DNA of 64,000 bases from Kastovskya adunca ATA6-11-RM4 (lineage in GTDB: Bacteria > Cyanobacteriota > Cyanobacteriia > Cyanobacteriales > Coleofasciculaceae). Both the position numbers and the translations under genes were made by a program. The DNA is taken from NCBI GenBank assembly GCA_019359445.1, contig JAHHHJ010000020.1, positions 1 through 64,000 on the forward strand, read 5' to 3'. Shown piece by piece: positions 37,021-44,637 of the stretch (the first letter of the stretch is position 1; each line of letters opens with the position of its first letter). A model generated the notes under the pieces. The model was given only the letters and a program-made list of their open reading frames with translations. It had not been told where the DNA came from and made no database searches.

Positions 37021-37395
37021 ATGAAAGATAATCAAGAAGATTGCCTCACCCTGCTTGAACAAATCCGGTGGGGTGGAATTCCTCAGTGTCCCTATTGCCA
37101 ATCAACTAATTCTACGGCTATAACAAAAGAACGTAGATATCGCTGTAATACTTGCTTTACTTCATATAGCGTTACAGTTGGCACGCTTTTTCACAGAACT
37201 TATGTGGATTTACAAAAATGGTTTCTGGCGATTCATCTAGTCCTGAATTCACAAAGAGGTATCAGTGTTCGTCAGCTTGCTCAAGAAATTAAGGTTAATA
37301 GAAATACAGCGGCGTATATGATTATTCGTATCCGTAAAGCGAAAGTTGAGGATCAGAAACTACTACAAAGGCTTATAGATATGTGCAAGCCATAG
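37021..37395 (+). CDS. Stand-alone transposase-type zinc-ribbon/HTH protein (IS1595-like N terminus)
   Basis: A 124-residue protein. A zinc ribbon made by CPYC (about 23-26) and CNTC (about 42-45) is followed by TSYSVTVGTLFHRTYVDLQKWFLAIHL, which matches the N-terminal region of IS1595-type transposases, and then an HTH (ISVRQLAQEIKVNRNTAAYMI). The DDE/DDNE catalytic domain that should follow is absent; the frame ends naturally at residue 124. It is either a truncated transposase or a captured DNA-binding regulator. It follows an operator-like palindrome and precedes an orphan membrane gene. Confidence 0.8.
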   Translation: MKDNQEDCLTLLEQIRWGGIPQCPYCQSTNSTAITKERRYRCNTCFTSYSVTVGTLFHRTYVDLQKWFLAIHLVLNSQRGISVRQLAQEIKVNRNTAAYMIIRIRKAKVEDQKLLQRLIDMCKP

Positions 37396-37430
37396 AGGAG
37401 TTGTAAGGTTTTAGAACTTTAACAAAGCTT

Positions 37431-37462
37431 CTGGCAGTGCCTTCAACGCTTAGCACTGCCAG
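37431..37462 (+). terminator. Strong 10-bp stem-loop after the zinc-ribbon gene
   Basis: CTGGCAGTGC (37431-37440) pairs perfectly with GCACTGCCAG (37453-37462) over a 12-base loop. There is no T-run, so termination would not be of the classical type. It separates the zinc-ribbon gene from the next open frame. Confidence 0.6.
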
Positions 37463-37506
37463 TGAATAATGAAATTAGTAAACAGCATTAAGTGTGCATC
37501 AAAGTT

Positions 37507-38271
37507 ATGAACCCAACACAAGATCCTATCAAATGGACTGACTCTGTTAATGCAATTGGTTCTGTCCTTGGTGGTGTAGGCGGAGTTGTCGCTTTACTCA
37601 CGTACCTGGATGGGAGAAGAAAGGGAAAAACACCGGAAACTATCCTTCAAGAAATACTTATAAAGGGAGAAATTATTTTGGTGGAAGGCTCTAGCATAGT
37701 CGCAAAAACAGCTAGAAGTATTGCTCCCAACTCAGAAGTTTTTCAGTCTTTGAATATAAATCTTTCAGAAAAGAAAGAAATTTTAGAAGATAAGCTTAAT
37801 ACTTTACAAGCAAGATTTAGGTACAGTCAACAAGCTCAACTATGGCTAGAGAGAAACAGGCAAACTTTGTCTAGGGCGGCAGTCAAGTATGCTTTGGATA
37901 AGCATCCCGATCTAGTAAATCCTGATAATAATCAGAAATGGGAAGAGCATGTTAATAAATTTTATCAGCACGTCAACTACTATATTGACTTAATTGCTGG
38001 GTGCCTAAAGTTTGGCAGACCTAATCTCCTAGAAAAATCACCCTCTTTTCAGGCTGTAGCTGCTGATTTATACCTAGAAGCTTTCATCTTTATAAAAATC
38101 TTAATAAGAAAGCAAAAATTAGATGAAAATTTGTCTGGAGAATCAGCAGCAAAAATACAACCTGATATAGATAACTTAATCGAGATTGACAATTTGTCTA
38201 GAGAATCAGCAGCAGAAATACAACACTATCTCGACGATTTGCTCAAAATAATTCGCGATAGAAATTCCTAA
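37507..38271 (+). CDS. Orphan single-pass membrane protein with a tandem duplication
   Basis: A 254-residue protein that I do not recognise. Residues about 13-32 form a glycine-rich membrane segment (SVLGGVGGVVALLTYL), followed by DGRRKGK on the cytoplasmic side and a long helical, charged body. The last 50 residues hold two copies of a 21-residue unit (ENLSGESAAKIQ / DNLSRESAAEIQ), encoded by adjacent 63-bp repeats. The ATG at 37507 is chosen over a GTG at 37492. AT-rich composition and isolation suggest recent acquisition. Confidence 0.6.
   Translation: MNPTQDPIKWTDSVNAIGSVLGGVGGVVALLTYLDGRRKGKTPETILQEILIKGEIILVEGSSIVAKTARSIAPNSEVFQSLNINLSEKKEILEDKLNTLQARFRYSQQAQLWLERNRQTLSRAAVKYALDKHPDLVNPDNNQKWEEHVNKFYQHVNYYIDLIAGCLKFGRPNLLEKSPSFQAVAADLYLEAFIFIKILIRKQKLDENLSGESAAKIQPDIDNLIEIDNLSRESAAEIQHYLDDLLKIIRDRNS
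38125..38250. repeat. Tandem duplication of 63 bp within the orphan gene
   Basis: 38125-38187 and 38188-38250 are adjacent, in-frame and clearly similar copies (for example both contain AATCAGCAGCA). Divergence between them shows that the duplication is not brand new. Confidence 0.8.
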
Positions 38272-38282
38272 TCTTGTGGCAT

Positions 38283-38582
38283 TTAATCATATTCTCTATA
38301 TTCTCCGTATTCTCCGTTCATAAGTTTGGCTAAAGCGTTTGAAAGACAAGCGTTTTCTTCATGATCCGTTAGATTAGGTAGCTGCTCACGTAAGCTAGAT
38401 ACTGTTTGTCTTGCCCTACTTACACAATCGAACATTGCAGTAAAGTTACAATTTATCGTTGGGATTGACACACTTTGAGAAGCGCTTAGGTATTTTTCTG
38501 CTTCTTTTAAGTAAGATTCGAGTTCCCATAAAAACTGATCAGTGCTTTGGAATAGATATAAACCCTGGTTATTTTTTGGCAT
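38283..38582 (-). CDS. Small orphan protein, 99 residues
   Basis: No family recognised. The sequence is helical and hydrophilic (FLWELESYLKEAEKYL; VSRARQTVSSLREQL), with no signal peptide. The C terminus GEYGEYREYD is encoded by a short repeated TATTCTC pattern. It converges with the orphan membrane gene, 11 bp away. Coding potential is plausible because its helices are amphipathic and its codon use matches its neighbours. Confidence 0.5.
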   Translation of the reverse strand: MPKNNQGLYLFQSTDQFLWELESYLKEAEKYLSASQSVSIPTINCNFTAMFDCVSRARQTVSSLREQLPNLTDHEENACLSNALAKLMNGEYGEYREYD

Positions 38583-39016
38583 TTGAGATTGGCTTATCCT
38601 CGAGTGTCGAATTGTTTGTATTTGACAAAAGGCTGTCTACGTTTATATATGCTATTTACTTATTTTCAGGAATACCATACCCCTCGCTATGACACTGAAA
38701 CTTTTTGGTCTAACCTTCATCAGAATAAAAATTAGAAATCTTTGAATGGGTGGGTCTAGTAGGAGCTTGCGTTTAGACCGTCTTCAATAACAGTGTTTTC
38801 TACTCTCCCTAAAGTAGAGATTGCACCCCTATGACTCAAACAACTCCTCTAAAGAGGAGTAACACGTTGAATCACAATCTGTATTCTCTATCGATGAGAC
38901 TGAGGGAGTTCTTGCTACACTTGTCGCTTTTCCCATCACTCTCGAATAAATTGACAAGTTTGCGAGGATACGACCGACAAAAAATTAAGATTTTACTCTA
39001 GGCTGACGAAAGAGGG
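38583..39016. other. Gene-free stretch with palindrome ACTCCTCT-AA-AGAGGAGT
   Basis: 434 bp without a gene. The 18-bp near-palindrome at 38843-38860 resembles the AGTCCTCTTAAGAGGACT palindrome of the MITE-like element at 43631-43648, so this may be an eroded relative. No toxin-partner gene for the DUF433 remnant is found here. Confidence 0.45.
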
Positions 39017-39285
39017 TTAATCATCCCCATTTTCATCAATGGCAGCAATAGTCCGATCGCCCTCTTCGCGGTACTGTTCGTAGTATGCCCAGGAAGCGGA
39101 TAAGTCACCGGGTGTGAGGGCGGGGTTTGGCAGTAATTCCTCGTCGTCTCCCCCTGCTTTCGGAAAGCAACCAAGGGGATGCGCGTGTTGCGAATGCGGG
39201 GCTGTCCGCCACACACGCCTGCCGTTACTTGGATCGATTTGCCAATGCAGTAGGTTCTGGTGCAACCAACCCTTCGGATCAACAC
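39017..39285 (-). pseudogene. Frameshifted DUF433 protein (antitoxin-like)
   Basis: Two overlapping minus-strand frames share one DUF433 protein. The first supplies SIQVTAGVCGGQPRIRNTRIP and AFRKQG; the second supplies DDEELLPNPALTPGDLSASWAYYEQYREE and ends IAAIDENGDD. The switch occurs at a run of five G (minus strand) in GCAGGGGGAGAC. Three or four residues after TRIP (usually VWTL-like) also seem missing. DUF433 proteins are often antitoxins of DUF5615 toxins; no partner is visible, which fits decay. Confidence 0.8.
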
Positions 39286-39346
39286 AGCTTCGCCCCTCCT
39301 GCATCCTCAACCAGTCCAGTCTCTGCTCACACCCTTAACACTTCAA

Positions 39347-39376
39347 ATCCCCGACTTCTCTAGAGAAATCGGGGAT
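39347..39376. terminator. Hairpin after the DEAD-box helicase gene
   Basis: ATCCCCGACTTCT pairs with AGAAATCGGGGAT across CTAG with one mismatch. It lies 33 bp beyond the helicase stop on the minus strand, where TTTG follows. This ATCCCCGA/TCGGGGAT hairpin is a common cyanobacterial type. Confidence 0.65.
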
Positions 39377-39408
39377 CTTGCCTTTACTAGGCGATAGTCA
39401 CCGGGGAT

Positions 39409-40695
39409 TTAAGCCGTGTGCAGCCTTTTTCGAGCGCTCCCTGGTGAGGCAGGCTTTTTGCTGCGGATGGGTTTGGATGGTGCCTGGGGCTTGGCGCGGT
39501 TGCTGCGACCTTGATTTGAGCGCTGACGCTTCGGTTGGTCTACAACTTTCTGGGCTTGGAAGGTTGGCTCGTAGCCTGGAACCACGTCTTTGACAAGGGT
39601 TTGATTGAGCAATCGTTCGATGTCTTTGAGGAATGGATATTCATCTTCGCTGACTAGAGAAACGGCTCGTCCCTCGTTTCCAGCGCGACCTGTGCGACCA
39701 ATGCGATGCACATAGTCTTCTGGTACGTTGGGGAGTTCAAAGTTGACCACATGAGGAAGCTGATCGATATCTAGACCCCGTGATGCTACGTCGGTGGCGA
39801 CTAGTACCCGCACTTTCCCTTGCTTAAACTCTTGCAGAGCACGGGTACGGGCTGCCTGACTTTTGTTGCCATGAATTGCCGTACTTTTCAACCCATCTTG
39901 AGCAAGTTGCTGGGCTAGACGGTTGGCTCCGTGTTTTGTGCGGGTGAAAACTAGCACCTGTTGCCAGTTGTGGAACCCGATCATATGAGAAAGCAGTTCT
40001 CGCTTGCGATCGCGATCGACCGGATGCACCACCTGTTCTACCTGCTGTGCGGCAGTATTCCGGGGAGCTACTTCGATCTGAGTCGGAGAATTCAGCAGGG
40101 TGCTGGCAAGCTGCTGGATCGGTTTAGAGAAGGTGGCAGAAAACATCAGCGTTTGCCGGGATGGAGGCAGCACTGCCAAAATTTTGCGGATGTCGCGGAT
40201 GAAGCCCATGTCTAACATGCGATCGCATTCATCCAGCACCAGTATCTCTATCTGTGAGAAATCGACAGTCTTTTGCCCAACGTGGTCAAGCAACCGACCA
40301 GGCGTAGCGACTAGAATATCAACTCCCCGACGCAGAGTTTGAATTTGCGGCTTAATTCCCACACCGCCATAGATCGCTGCCGATCTCAACGACAGGTATT
40401 TGCCATAGGTTTTGACGCTATCGTTGACTTGATCTGCCAGTTCGCGCGTCGGGGTGAGGATGAGGGCGCGAGGCATACGCTGTACCTTGTTGGGCTTGGT
40501 AGTGCCTAGGAGTTGCAGAAGAGGCAGGGTAAAGCCCGCCGTCTTGCCCGTTCCAGTTTGGGCACTGGCGAAAACGTCTTGCCCTTTCAAGATCGCAGGA
40601 ATTGCCTGTTGTTGAATGGGGGTTGGCTCCGTGTAGCCAGAGTCAGCAACAGCACGAAGCAGATCGGTCGAAAGACCGAGGTTATCAAATGTCAT
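39409..40695 (-). CDS. DEAD-box-family RNA helicase with DECD motif II (RhlE-like)
   Basis: A 428-residue ATP-dependent RNA helicase. The Q motif is [14 protein letters not shown] (about 20-33), Walker A is AQTGTGKT (about 45-52) and motif II reads LDECDRMLD (about 151-159), so DECD replaces DEAD. SATF, RGLDI and [10 protein letters not shown] follow in order. The final 45 residues are a basic Lys/Arg/Pro/Ser tail for RNA binding. RhlE-like helicases help ribosome assembly and RNA decay, and cyanobacterial members respond to cold and redox state. The Ala-to-Cys change is tolerated in some eukaryotic helicases. Confidence 0.93.
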   Translation of the reverse strand: MTFDNLGLSTDLLRAVADSGYTEPTPIQQQAIPAILKGQDVFASAQTGTGKTAGFTLPLLQLLGTTKPNKVQRMPRALILTPTRELADQVNDSVKTYGKYLSLRSAAIYGGVGIKPQIQTLRRGVDILVATPGRLLDHVGQKTVDFSQIEILVLDECDRMLDMGFIRDIRKILAVLPPSRQTLMFSATFSKPIQQLASTLLNSPTQIEVAPRNTAAQQVEQVVHPVDRDRKRELLSHMIGFHNWQQVLVFTRTKHGANRLAQQLAQDGLKSTAIHGNKSQAARTRALQEFKQGKVRVLVATDVASRGLDIDQLPHVVNFELPNVPEDYVHRIGRTGRAGNEGRAVSLVSEDEYPFLKDIERLLNQTLVKDVVPGYEPTFQAQKVVDQPKRQRSNQGRSNRAKPQAPSKPIRSKKPASPGSARKRLHTA

Positions 40696-40947
40696 GGATG
40701 CGATCGCTCCTAGTGGTGCCCCTATCCCAAATCAAATACCTGGGGCCAGTCTAAGAGCAGTAAATGTGTAGTTCAGTTGGATGGCTTAAATGAGCTTTTT
40801 CCAATGCGCCAGCAACAGACCGGAATGTACTGGCAGACATTCATCCTAACAGAAATTGTGGCTCTTTATCTAGAGAAGGTAGCGATCCTAGACACTATGT
40901 CCGAGCTGGTGCAAAATTTTAGCTGATCGATCTCAATACTTATACAA

Positions 40948-41829
40948 ATGTGGACGCAAATTGCTGCCCGGATTTCAGACGCAATTGGCAAGGACTTTCA
41001 AATCGAGAATCGCCGCTCTGTTAGTGGTGGATGCATTAATCAGTGTTACGCCCTAATTGGCAATACTGGCAACTATTTTGTCAAGATCAATCAAGCGTCT
41101 TACGCCGATATGTTTGCAGCTGAGGTGCTAGGTTTGCAGCAAATGTGGGAGACTCAGACAATTCGGGTGCCCAAACCGATTTGTGAGGGGACGGCGGCTG
41201 ATGTTTGCTACATTGTCTTGGAATGGCTGGAACTCGGTGGCAGCAATAGTACCCAATCTTGGGAAGAAATGGGGCAGAAGCTCGCCGCCATGCATCAAGC
41301 TAAACCGCCACAACCGGAAGGTAATAGCAGTATGTTTGGTTGGCAGCAGAACAACACGATTGGTTCTACGCCCCAAATCAACAACTGGACATCGGATTGG
41401 GCAGAGTTTTTTGCTGAGTATCGCTTAGGTTATCAGTTTCAACTCGCACGGCGTCGTAGCGGGCATTTTCCCAAAGAAGCGGAGTTAATAGCAGCCGTAC
41501 CTAAGCTACTGAATCACCAGCCGCAAAGCTCTTTAGTGCATGGCGATCTTTGGGGAGGTAATGCGGCGGTTACAACTTCAGGAGAACCTGTGATTCTTGA
41601 TCCAGCAACTTATGTGGGCGATCGCGAAGTTGATATTGCCATGACAGAACTCTTCGGGGGCTTCCCGTCTGCATTTTATCGCGGCTATAACGACGTTTTT
41701 TCTTTAGATGCGGGTTACAAGCAACGAAAAACTCTCTACAATCTCTATCACATCCTTAACCATTTCAATCTCTTTGGTGGCGGCTATGCCTCACAAGCTA
41801 ATCGCATGATTGACCAAATTCTTGGCTAA
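40948..41829 (+). CDS. Fructosamine/ketosamine kinase family protein
   Basis: A 293-residue kinase of the aminoglycoside-phosphotransferase fold. The Gly-rich strand SGGCINQCYALIG (about 26-38) and the ATP-binding Lys in YFVKIN (about 46) start the N lobe. The catalytic loop is VHGDLWGGN (about 197-205) and the metal-binding segment is VILDPATYVGDREVDIAM. The family phosphorylates ketoamine adducts on proteins or small molecules, so they break down and the amine is freed (deglycation). All key residues are present and length is normal. The gene is divergent from the helicase gene. Confidence 0.92.
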   Translation: MWTQIAARISDAIGKDFQIENRRSVSGGCINQCYALIGNTGNYFVKINQASYADMFAAEVLGLQQMWETQTIRVPKPICEGTAADVCYIVLEWLELGGSNSTQSWEEMGQKLAAMHQAKPPQPEGNSSMFGWQQNNTIGSTPQINNWTSDWAEFFAEYRLGYQFQLARRRSGHFPKEAELIAAVPKLLNHQPQSSLVHGDLWGGNAAVTTSGEPVILDPATYVGDREVDIAMTELFGGFPSAFYRGYNDVFSLDAGYKQRKTLYNLYHILNHFNLFGGGYASQANRMIDQILG

Positions 41830-41979
41830 GATGCCATGCTTAAGAGCGGTTGTTAAGGCGGATGGGGTGAAGGATAAAGTATGAAGTATGAACAGATATC
41901 TTTAACCCCGATACAGGGAGAGGTGTGCGAATTATAAATGACCAATTCGATACTTTTGTAAATCTAAATTAATTCAAAA

Positions 41980-42468
41980 ATGAACCCAAATCTTCTTTCT
42001 CAAAAGCAAAAAATTTTTCAAGATTTAGTTAATACCACAGTTGTCAGTATCCGGCGTCATATTTTTGTAAGTGATATGGATTTAGATAATTTTGAACAAA
42101 TGGCTGATGGAGCTATTGAAATCAAATTTAATAGTAGTAAAGTTATTTGCTTTGTCGCTATAACAGAAGCTAACAGTGTAGGAGTTATTGAACGAAATTT
42201 GCCTATCCCTGGTAGTAGCTATATAATTTTGAAGTTGACTAACAATGATTTTTGGCAAGAAAAAATTAATCAAAAGATAGAAAAAATAGAAGTTCTTAAA
42301 TCTCAATATGCTTCTAATGATAATCCCAGTGAATTTGCTGTTGAGTTTCAATTAAAGAATGGCAAATGTTTCTGTATTGAGTATTTAGATGAAAAAGAAT
42401 TCCCCGATACTATCAGAGTGATAGAGAAGTATGAGGGAGGTCAGTGCATAAGATTAAAATTTTGTTAG
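41980..42468 (+). CDS. AT-rich orphan protein, 162 residues
   Basis: No family recognised. The protein is soluble, alpha/beta in character, with no signal peptide. It begins MNPNLLSQKQK, has an IFVSDMDLDNFEQMADGAIEIKF strand-helix segment and ends in Cys-rich strands (GKCFCIEYL, GGQCIRLKFC). Its size and lone position resemble the small immunity proteins of polymorphic-toxin loci, but this is only an impression. A CATCTTGCACCA repeat starts 18 bp after the stop. Confidence 0.55.
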   Translation: MNPNLLSQKQKIFQDLVNTTVVSIRRHIFVSDMDLDNFEQMADGAIEIKFNSSKVICFVAITEANSVGVIERNLPIPGSSYIILKLTNNDFWQEKINQKIEKIEVLKSQYASNDNPSEFAVEFQLKNGKCFCIEYLDEKEFPDTIRVIEKYEGGQCIRLKFC

Positions 42469-42485
42469 TACAAATTGCAGACTTA

Positions 42486-42497
42486 CATCTTGCACCA
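42486..42497 (+). repeat. Isolated copy of CATCTTGCACCA
   Basis: The sequence matches 12 bp of the ends of the element at 43514-43711, and GTAAC follows as in that element's right end read backwards. It sits between the two orphan genes. Two further copies lie at 43520-43531 and, inverted, 43694-43705; another is in the NRPS at 5043-5054. Confidence 0.7.
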
Positions 42498-42587
42498 GTA
42501 ACGTAGGGTGGGCAAGGTGAAGCAGCTAGCAAGAGACATTGATTCTGAGTTTACAAATTTCGATAATTAGTTTGAAATAAAAAAAAC

Positions 42588-43337
42588 ATGGAAAACCCTA
42601 AAAATTTAGACTTAATATGGGAAAAAACTTTTGGAGGAGCAGTAGGTATTTATAAACCGCAAAAGAAAATTGCATTCACACCTGCTTTGATGAAGAAATT
42701 GGCAATTTCTAAAATGACAGATGTCGTACTAATAAGTGCTGATTTTGATGATGCTCCTGTAGTTTTTACTCCTTTAGTATGGTTACTTCTCGATTCTGGT
42801 GCTAGTGTTGAATTTTTTGGTGTATATGCTACCGAACTTTCAAACAATAAAGTCGATAGTAATAGTAATGAATTAGAGAATTTACCTGCTTTTTGCATTA
42901 AAAAAGCATTTTGGAGTAAGTTAGAAGACATCAAAAATTTTCAGCTGGCAGATGACAAGAAAAAATATATTTTGGGGGCAACACAAACTTTTTCTAATAT
43001 AGTTTTTATCAATTTCGCACATTGTCCAGAAACCACGCAATTAGTTGAGGAGGTTATTCAAGTAGCAAAACATGGATTAAGTTTACAAGAAAATCAAAAT
43101 GAATCAGTGTATGAGGAAATAAAAATAAATGTTTCAGATGGTCGTTTCTACTTGAATTTTTCTTATCATCCAAGGGTAGTAACAAATAATGTTTTAGAAC
43201 AGTGGATTTTTAAATGGCGTAATTGTATTGATAAATTACCTCTTGATATGGGTTATTTACCAGACGAAAAAGTTAGGATAAGTTATGAATTATCATTATT
43301 TGATAAAGTCAGTATGTTTGATAAAATTCAAGGATAA
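42588..43337 (+). CDS. AT-rich orphan protein, 249 residues
   Basis: No family recognised. A soluble alpha/beta protein beginning MENPKNLDLIWEKTFGGAVGIY, with a hydrophobic strand-rich centre (TDVVLISADFDDAPVVFTPLVWLLLDSG). There is no membrane anchor or clear catalytic motif. It follows the other orphan by 119 bp on the same strand, shares its low GC content and is followed by a transposase fragment. The pair was probably acquired together. Confidence 0.55.
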   Translation: MENPKNLDLIWEKTFGGAVGIYKPQKKIAFTPALMKKLAISKMTDVVLISADFDDAPVVFTPLVWLLLDSGASVEFFGVYATELSNNKVDSNSNELENLPAFCIKKAFWSKLEDIKNFQLADDKKKYILGATQTFSNIVFINFAHCPETTQLVEEVIQVAKHGLSLQENQNESVYEEIKINVSDGRFYLNFSYHPRVVTNNVLEQWIFKWRNCIDKLPLDMGYLPDEKVRISYELSLFDKVSMFDKIQG

Positions 43338-43364
43338 GTAAGAGAATGTTTTAAAAGCCTCGGA

Positions 43365-43499
43365 TTACCCTAATCGATTGAGCATGAGTCGAATCATAGC
43401 GAGGTAGATAAAGGCTTCTTCGGATTGCGGTAGCTTCTCATAGTCGCGGCTCAATCGACGATAACGCTGAAGCCAGCCAAAGGTGCGCTCCAACCAACT
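43365..43499 (-). pseudogene. C-terminal fragment of an IS5-family transposase
   Basis: On the minus strand 43496 down to the stop at 43365-43367 reads WLERTFGWLQRYRRLSRDYE, then EKLPQSEEAFIYLAMIRLML and NRLG. This is the typical C terminus of IS5-group DDE transposases, including the catalytic Glu in ERTF. Upstream homology ends at the inverted-repeat boundary of the adjacent MITE-like element (43514). About 44 residues remain, with no start codon or left terminal repeat. Confidence 0.88.
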
Positions 43500-43513
43500 T
43501 GCGTCAATAAATT

Positions 43514-43711
43514 TACTCACATCTTGCACCATTCAAGGGCAAGTGACAAAGCCCGCCGTGGAATCAATTCCCACAGCGAGTAGCCTAATTCCATTAAATG
43601 GACTCAAGCTCGAAAGTTGGGTAAGTTTTTAGTCCTCTTAAGAGGACTATAGCTATTAGCCAGGGAATTAATTCCCACAGCGGGTAACGCTACTGGTGCA
43701 AGATGTGAGTA
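43514..43711. mobile_element. 198-bp MITE-like element with 18-bp inverted ends
   Basis: Perfect 18-bp inverted repeats (TACTCACATCTTGCACCA) at 43514-43531 and 43694-43711. Inside are the palindromes AGTCCTCTTAAGAGGACT (43631-43648) and GGGAATTAATTCCC (43663-43676), plus a second AATTCCC block near 43565. There is no coding sequence. The palindromes resemble the structured right ends of IS200/IS605-type elements in cyanobacteria, so it may be their non-autonomous derivative. This link is from memory and unverified. Confidence 0.75.
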
Positions 43712-43737
43712 TAAGAAGAATTGAGTTGTTCTTGAAA

Positions 43738-44127
43738 ATGCCAGCTAAAAAATCTCCCATCGAAGTCATTGAACAAGGTGGGATTGAAGTCCGAATCTAT
43801 CCAGTACAGCAGGGGTATCGAGTTGAAATAAGCGGCACGGAAACTGAATTTTACTGGCATCCCGGTATTTTTCAGAGTCTGCAAGTTCTTTGGGATTGGC
43901 TACAACCGCAACTTTACGCCCTGAGCGATTTAGGGCTGGTGCTTAGTGGGGAGTGGATGACCCTTGAAGGCGATTTTGACGGTAATGAGATTTATCGCGA
44001 TTGGTTTATCTGTCAAGGGCAATCTTGGCAAGGTTATGATCCTCTGACTAATTGCTGCTATACCGCCCCTTCCCTGATGGTACTCAAGCAGAAGATTGAC
44101 CAAACTGAAATAGAGCGATCGCGCTAA
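43738..44127 (+). CDS. Conserved hypothetical protein, 129 residues
   Basis: The frame opens inside the MITE end at 43696, but the ATG at 43738 (MPAKKSPIEV) is the more natural start since the upstream part only translates the repeat. The protein is soluble and rich in Trp and Tyr (QSLQVLWDWLQPQLYALSDLGLVLSGEW), with strands at the start (GIEVRIYPVQQGYRVEISG). No enzyme motif. A transposon end placed 27 bp before the start may alter its expression. Confidence 0.6.
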   Translation: MPAKKSPIEVIEQGGIEVRIYPVQQGYRVEISGTETEFYWHPGIFQSLQVLWDWLQPQLYALSDLGLVLSGEWMTLEGDFDGNEIYRDWFICQGQSWQGYDPLTNCCYTAPSLMVLKQKIDQTEIERSR

Positions 44128-44637
44128 GAAAGCAACTCCCCCCTTTCTGTCTACAGATAGACCGTCACAAGGCGATCGCTTCCCACAGAAGTTAGAGACA
44201 GATTCCGCCTCTTGAGGGACAAAAAACTAAGGCAGTTTACATTAAATTAATAAGTGTTAAGAAACAAATGGCACTGGCGGAAAGTTATACAGCAGTGGTT
44301 CCTAGTCGTACATCGAAGGAGAGCGATGTCAGATGTACGGACAGTGTCTATAAGAAAGATGGCTGAAGACGGTTGTGGAGTTTTTATCGCTTCCTCCACT
44401 TCGTCGCTACCAACGGAGGACTAAACTCCTCATCAGAGCAGTCAGAGGTAGCGGACGTTCAGAGTCATAACAATCAAATAATACCCAGCTCAAACCGCTA
44501 GAGGCGTTCGTTGCGTTCCTGGTGGTTTGACTTTTTCTGGAGTAGGGAGGCTGAATGAACCCGCGTTGTCAACTTGCATTCCTCTTTGCTTCACCCGCTA
44601 GTATTTAACTGGAAAGAAGCGCATTTAATAACGACTG
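44128..44637. ncRNA. Possible structured RNA region ending in a terminator
   Basis: 510 bp with no open frame worth calling but with several hairpins. GTACATC and GATGTAC pair near 44308-44337, with a nested CATCG/CGATG. GGAG/CTCC pairs across GACTAAA near 44415-44431. A terminator-like hairpin stands at 44490-44530. A transcript of about 200-300 nt ending near 44536 is possible. I cannot match it to 6S RNA, tmRNA, SRP RNA or RNase P RNA. Confidence 0.3.
44490..44536 (+). terminator. Rho-independent-type terminator
   Basis: TCAAACC (44490-44496) pairs with GGTTTGA (44524-44530). CTAG and further GC/GU pairs extend the stem inward towards a TTCGTT loop, and CTTTTTC follows at once. It lies 360 bp beyond the nearest upstream stop, far for a protein gene. 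Confidence 0.65.
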
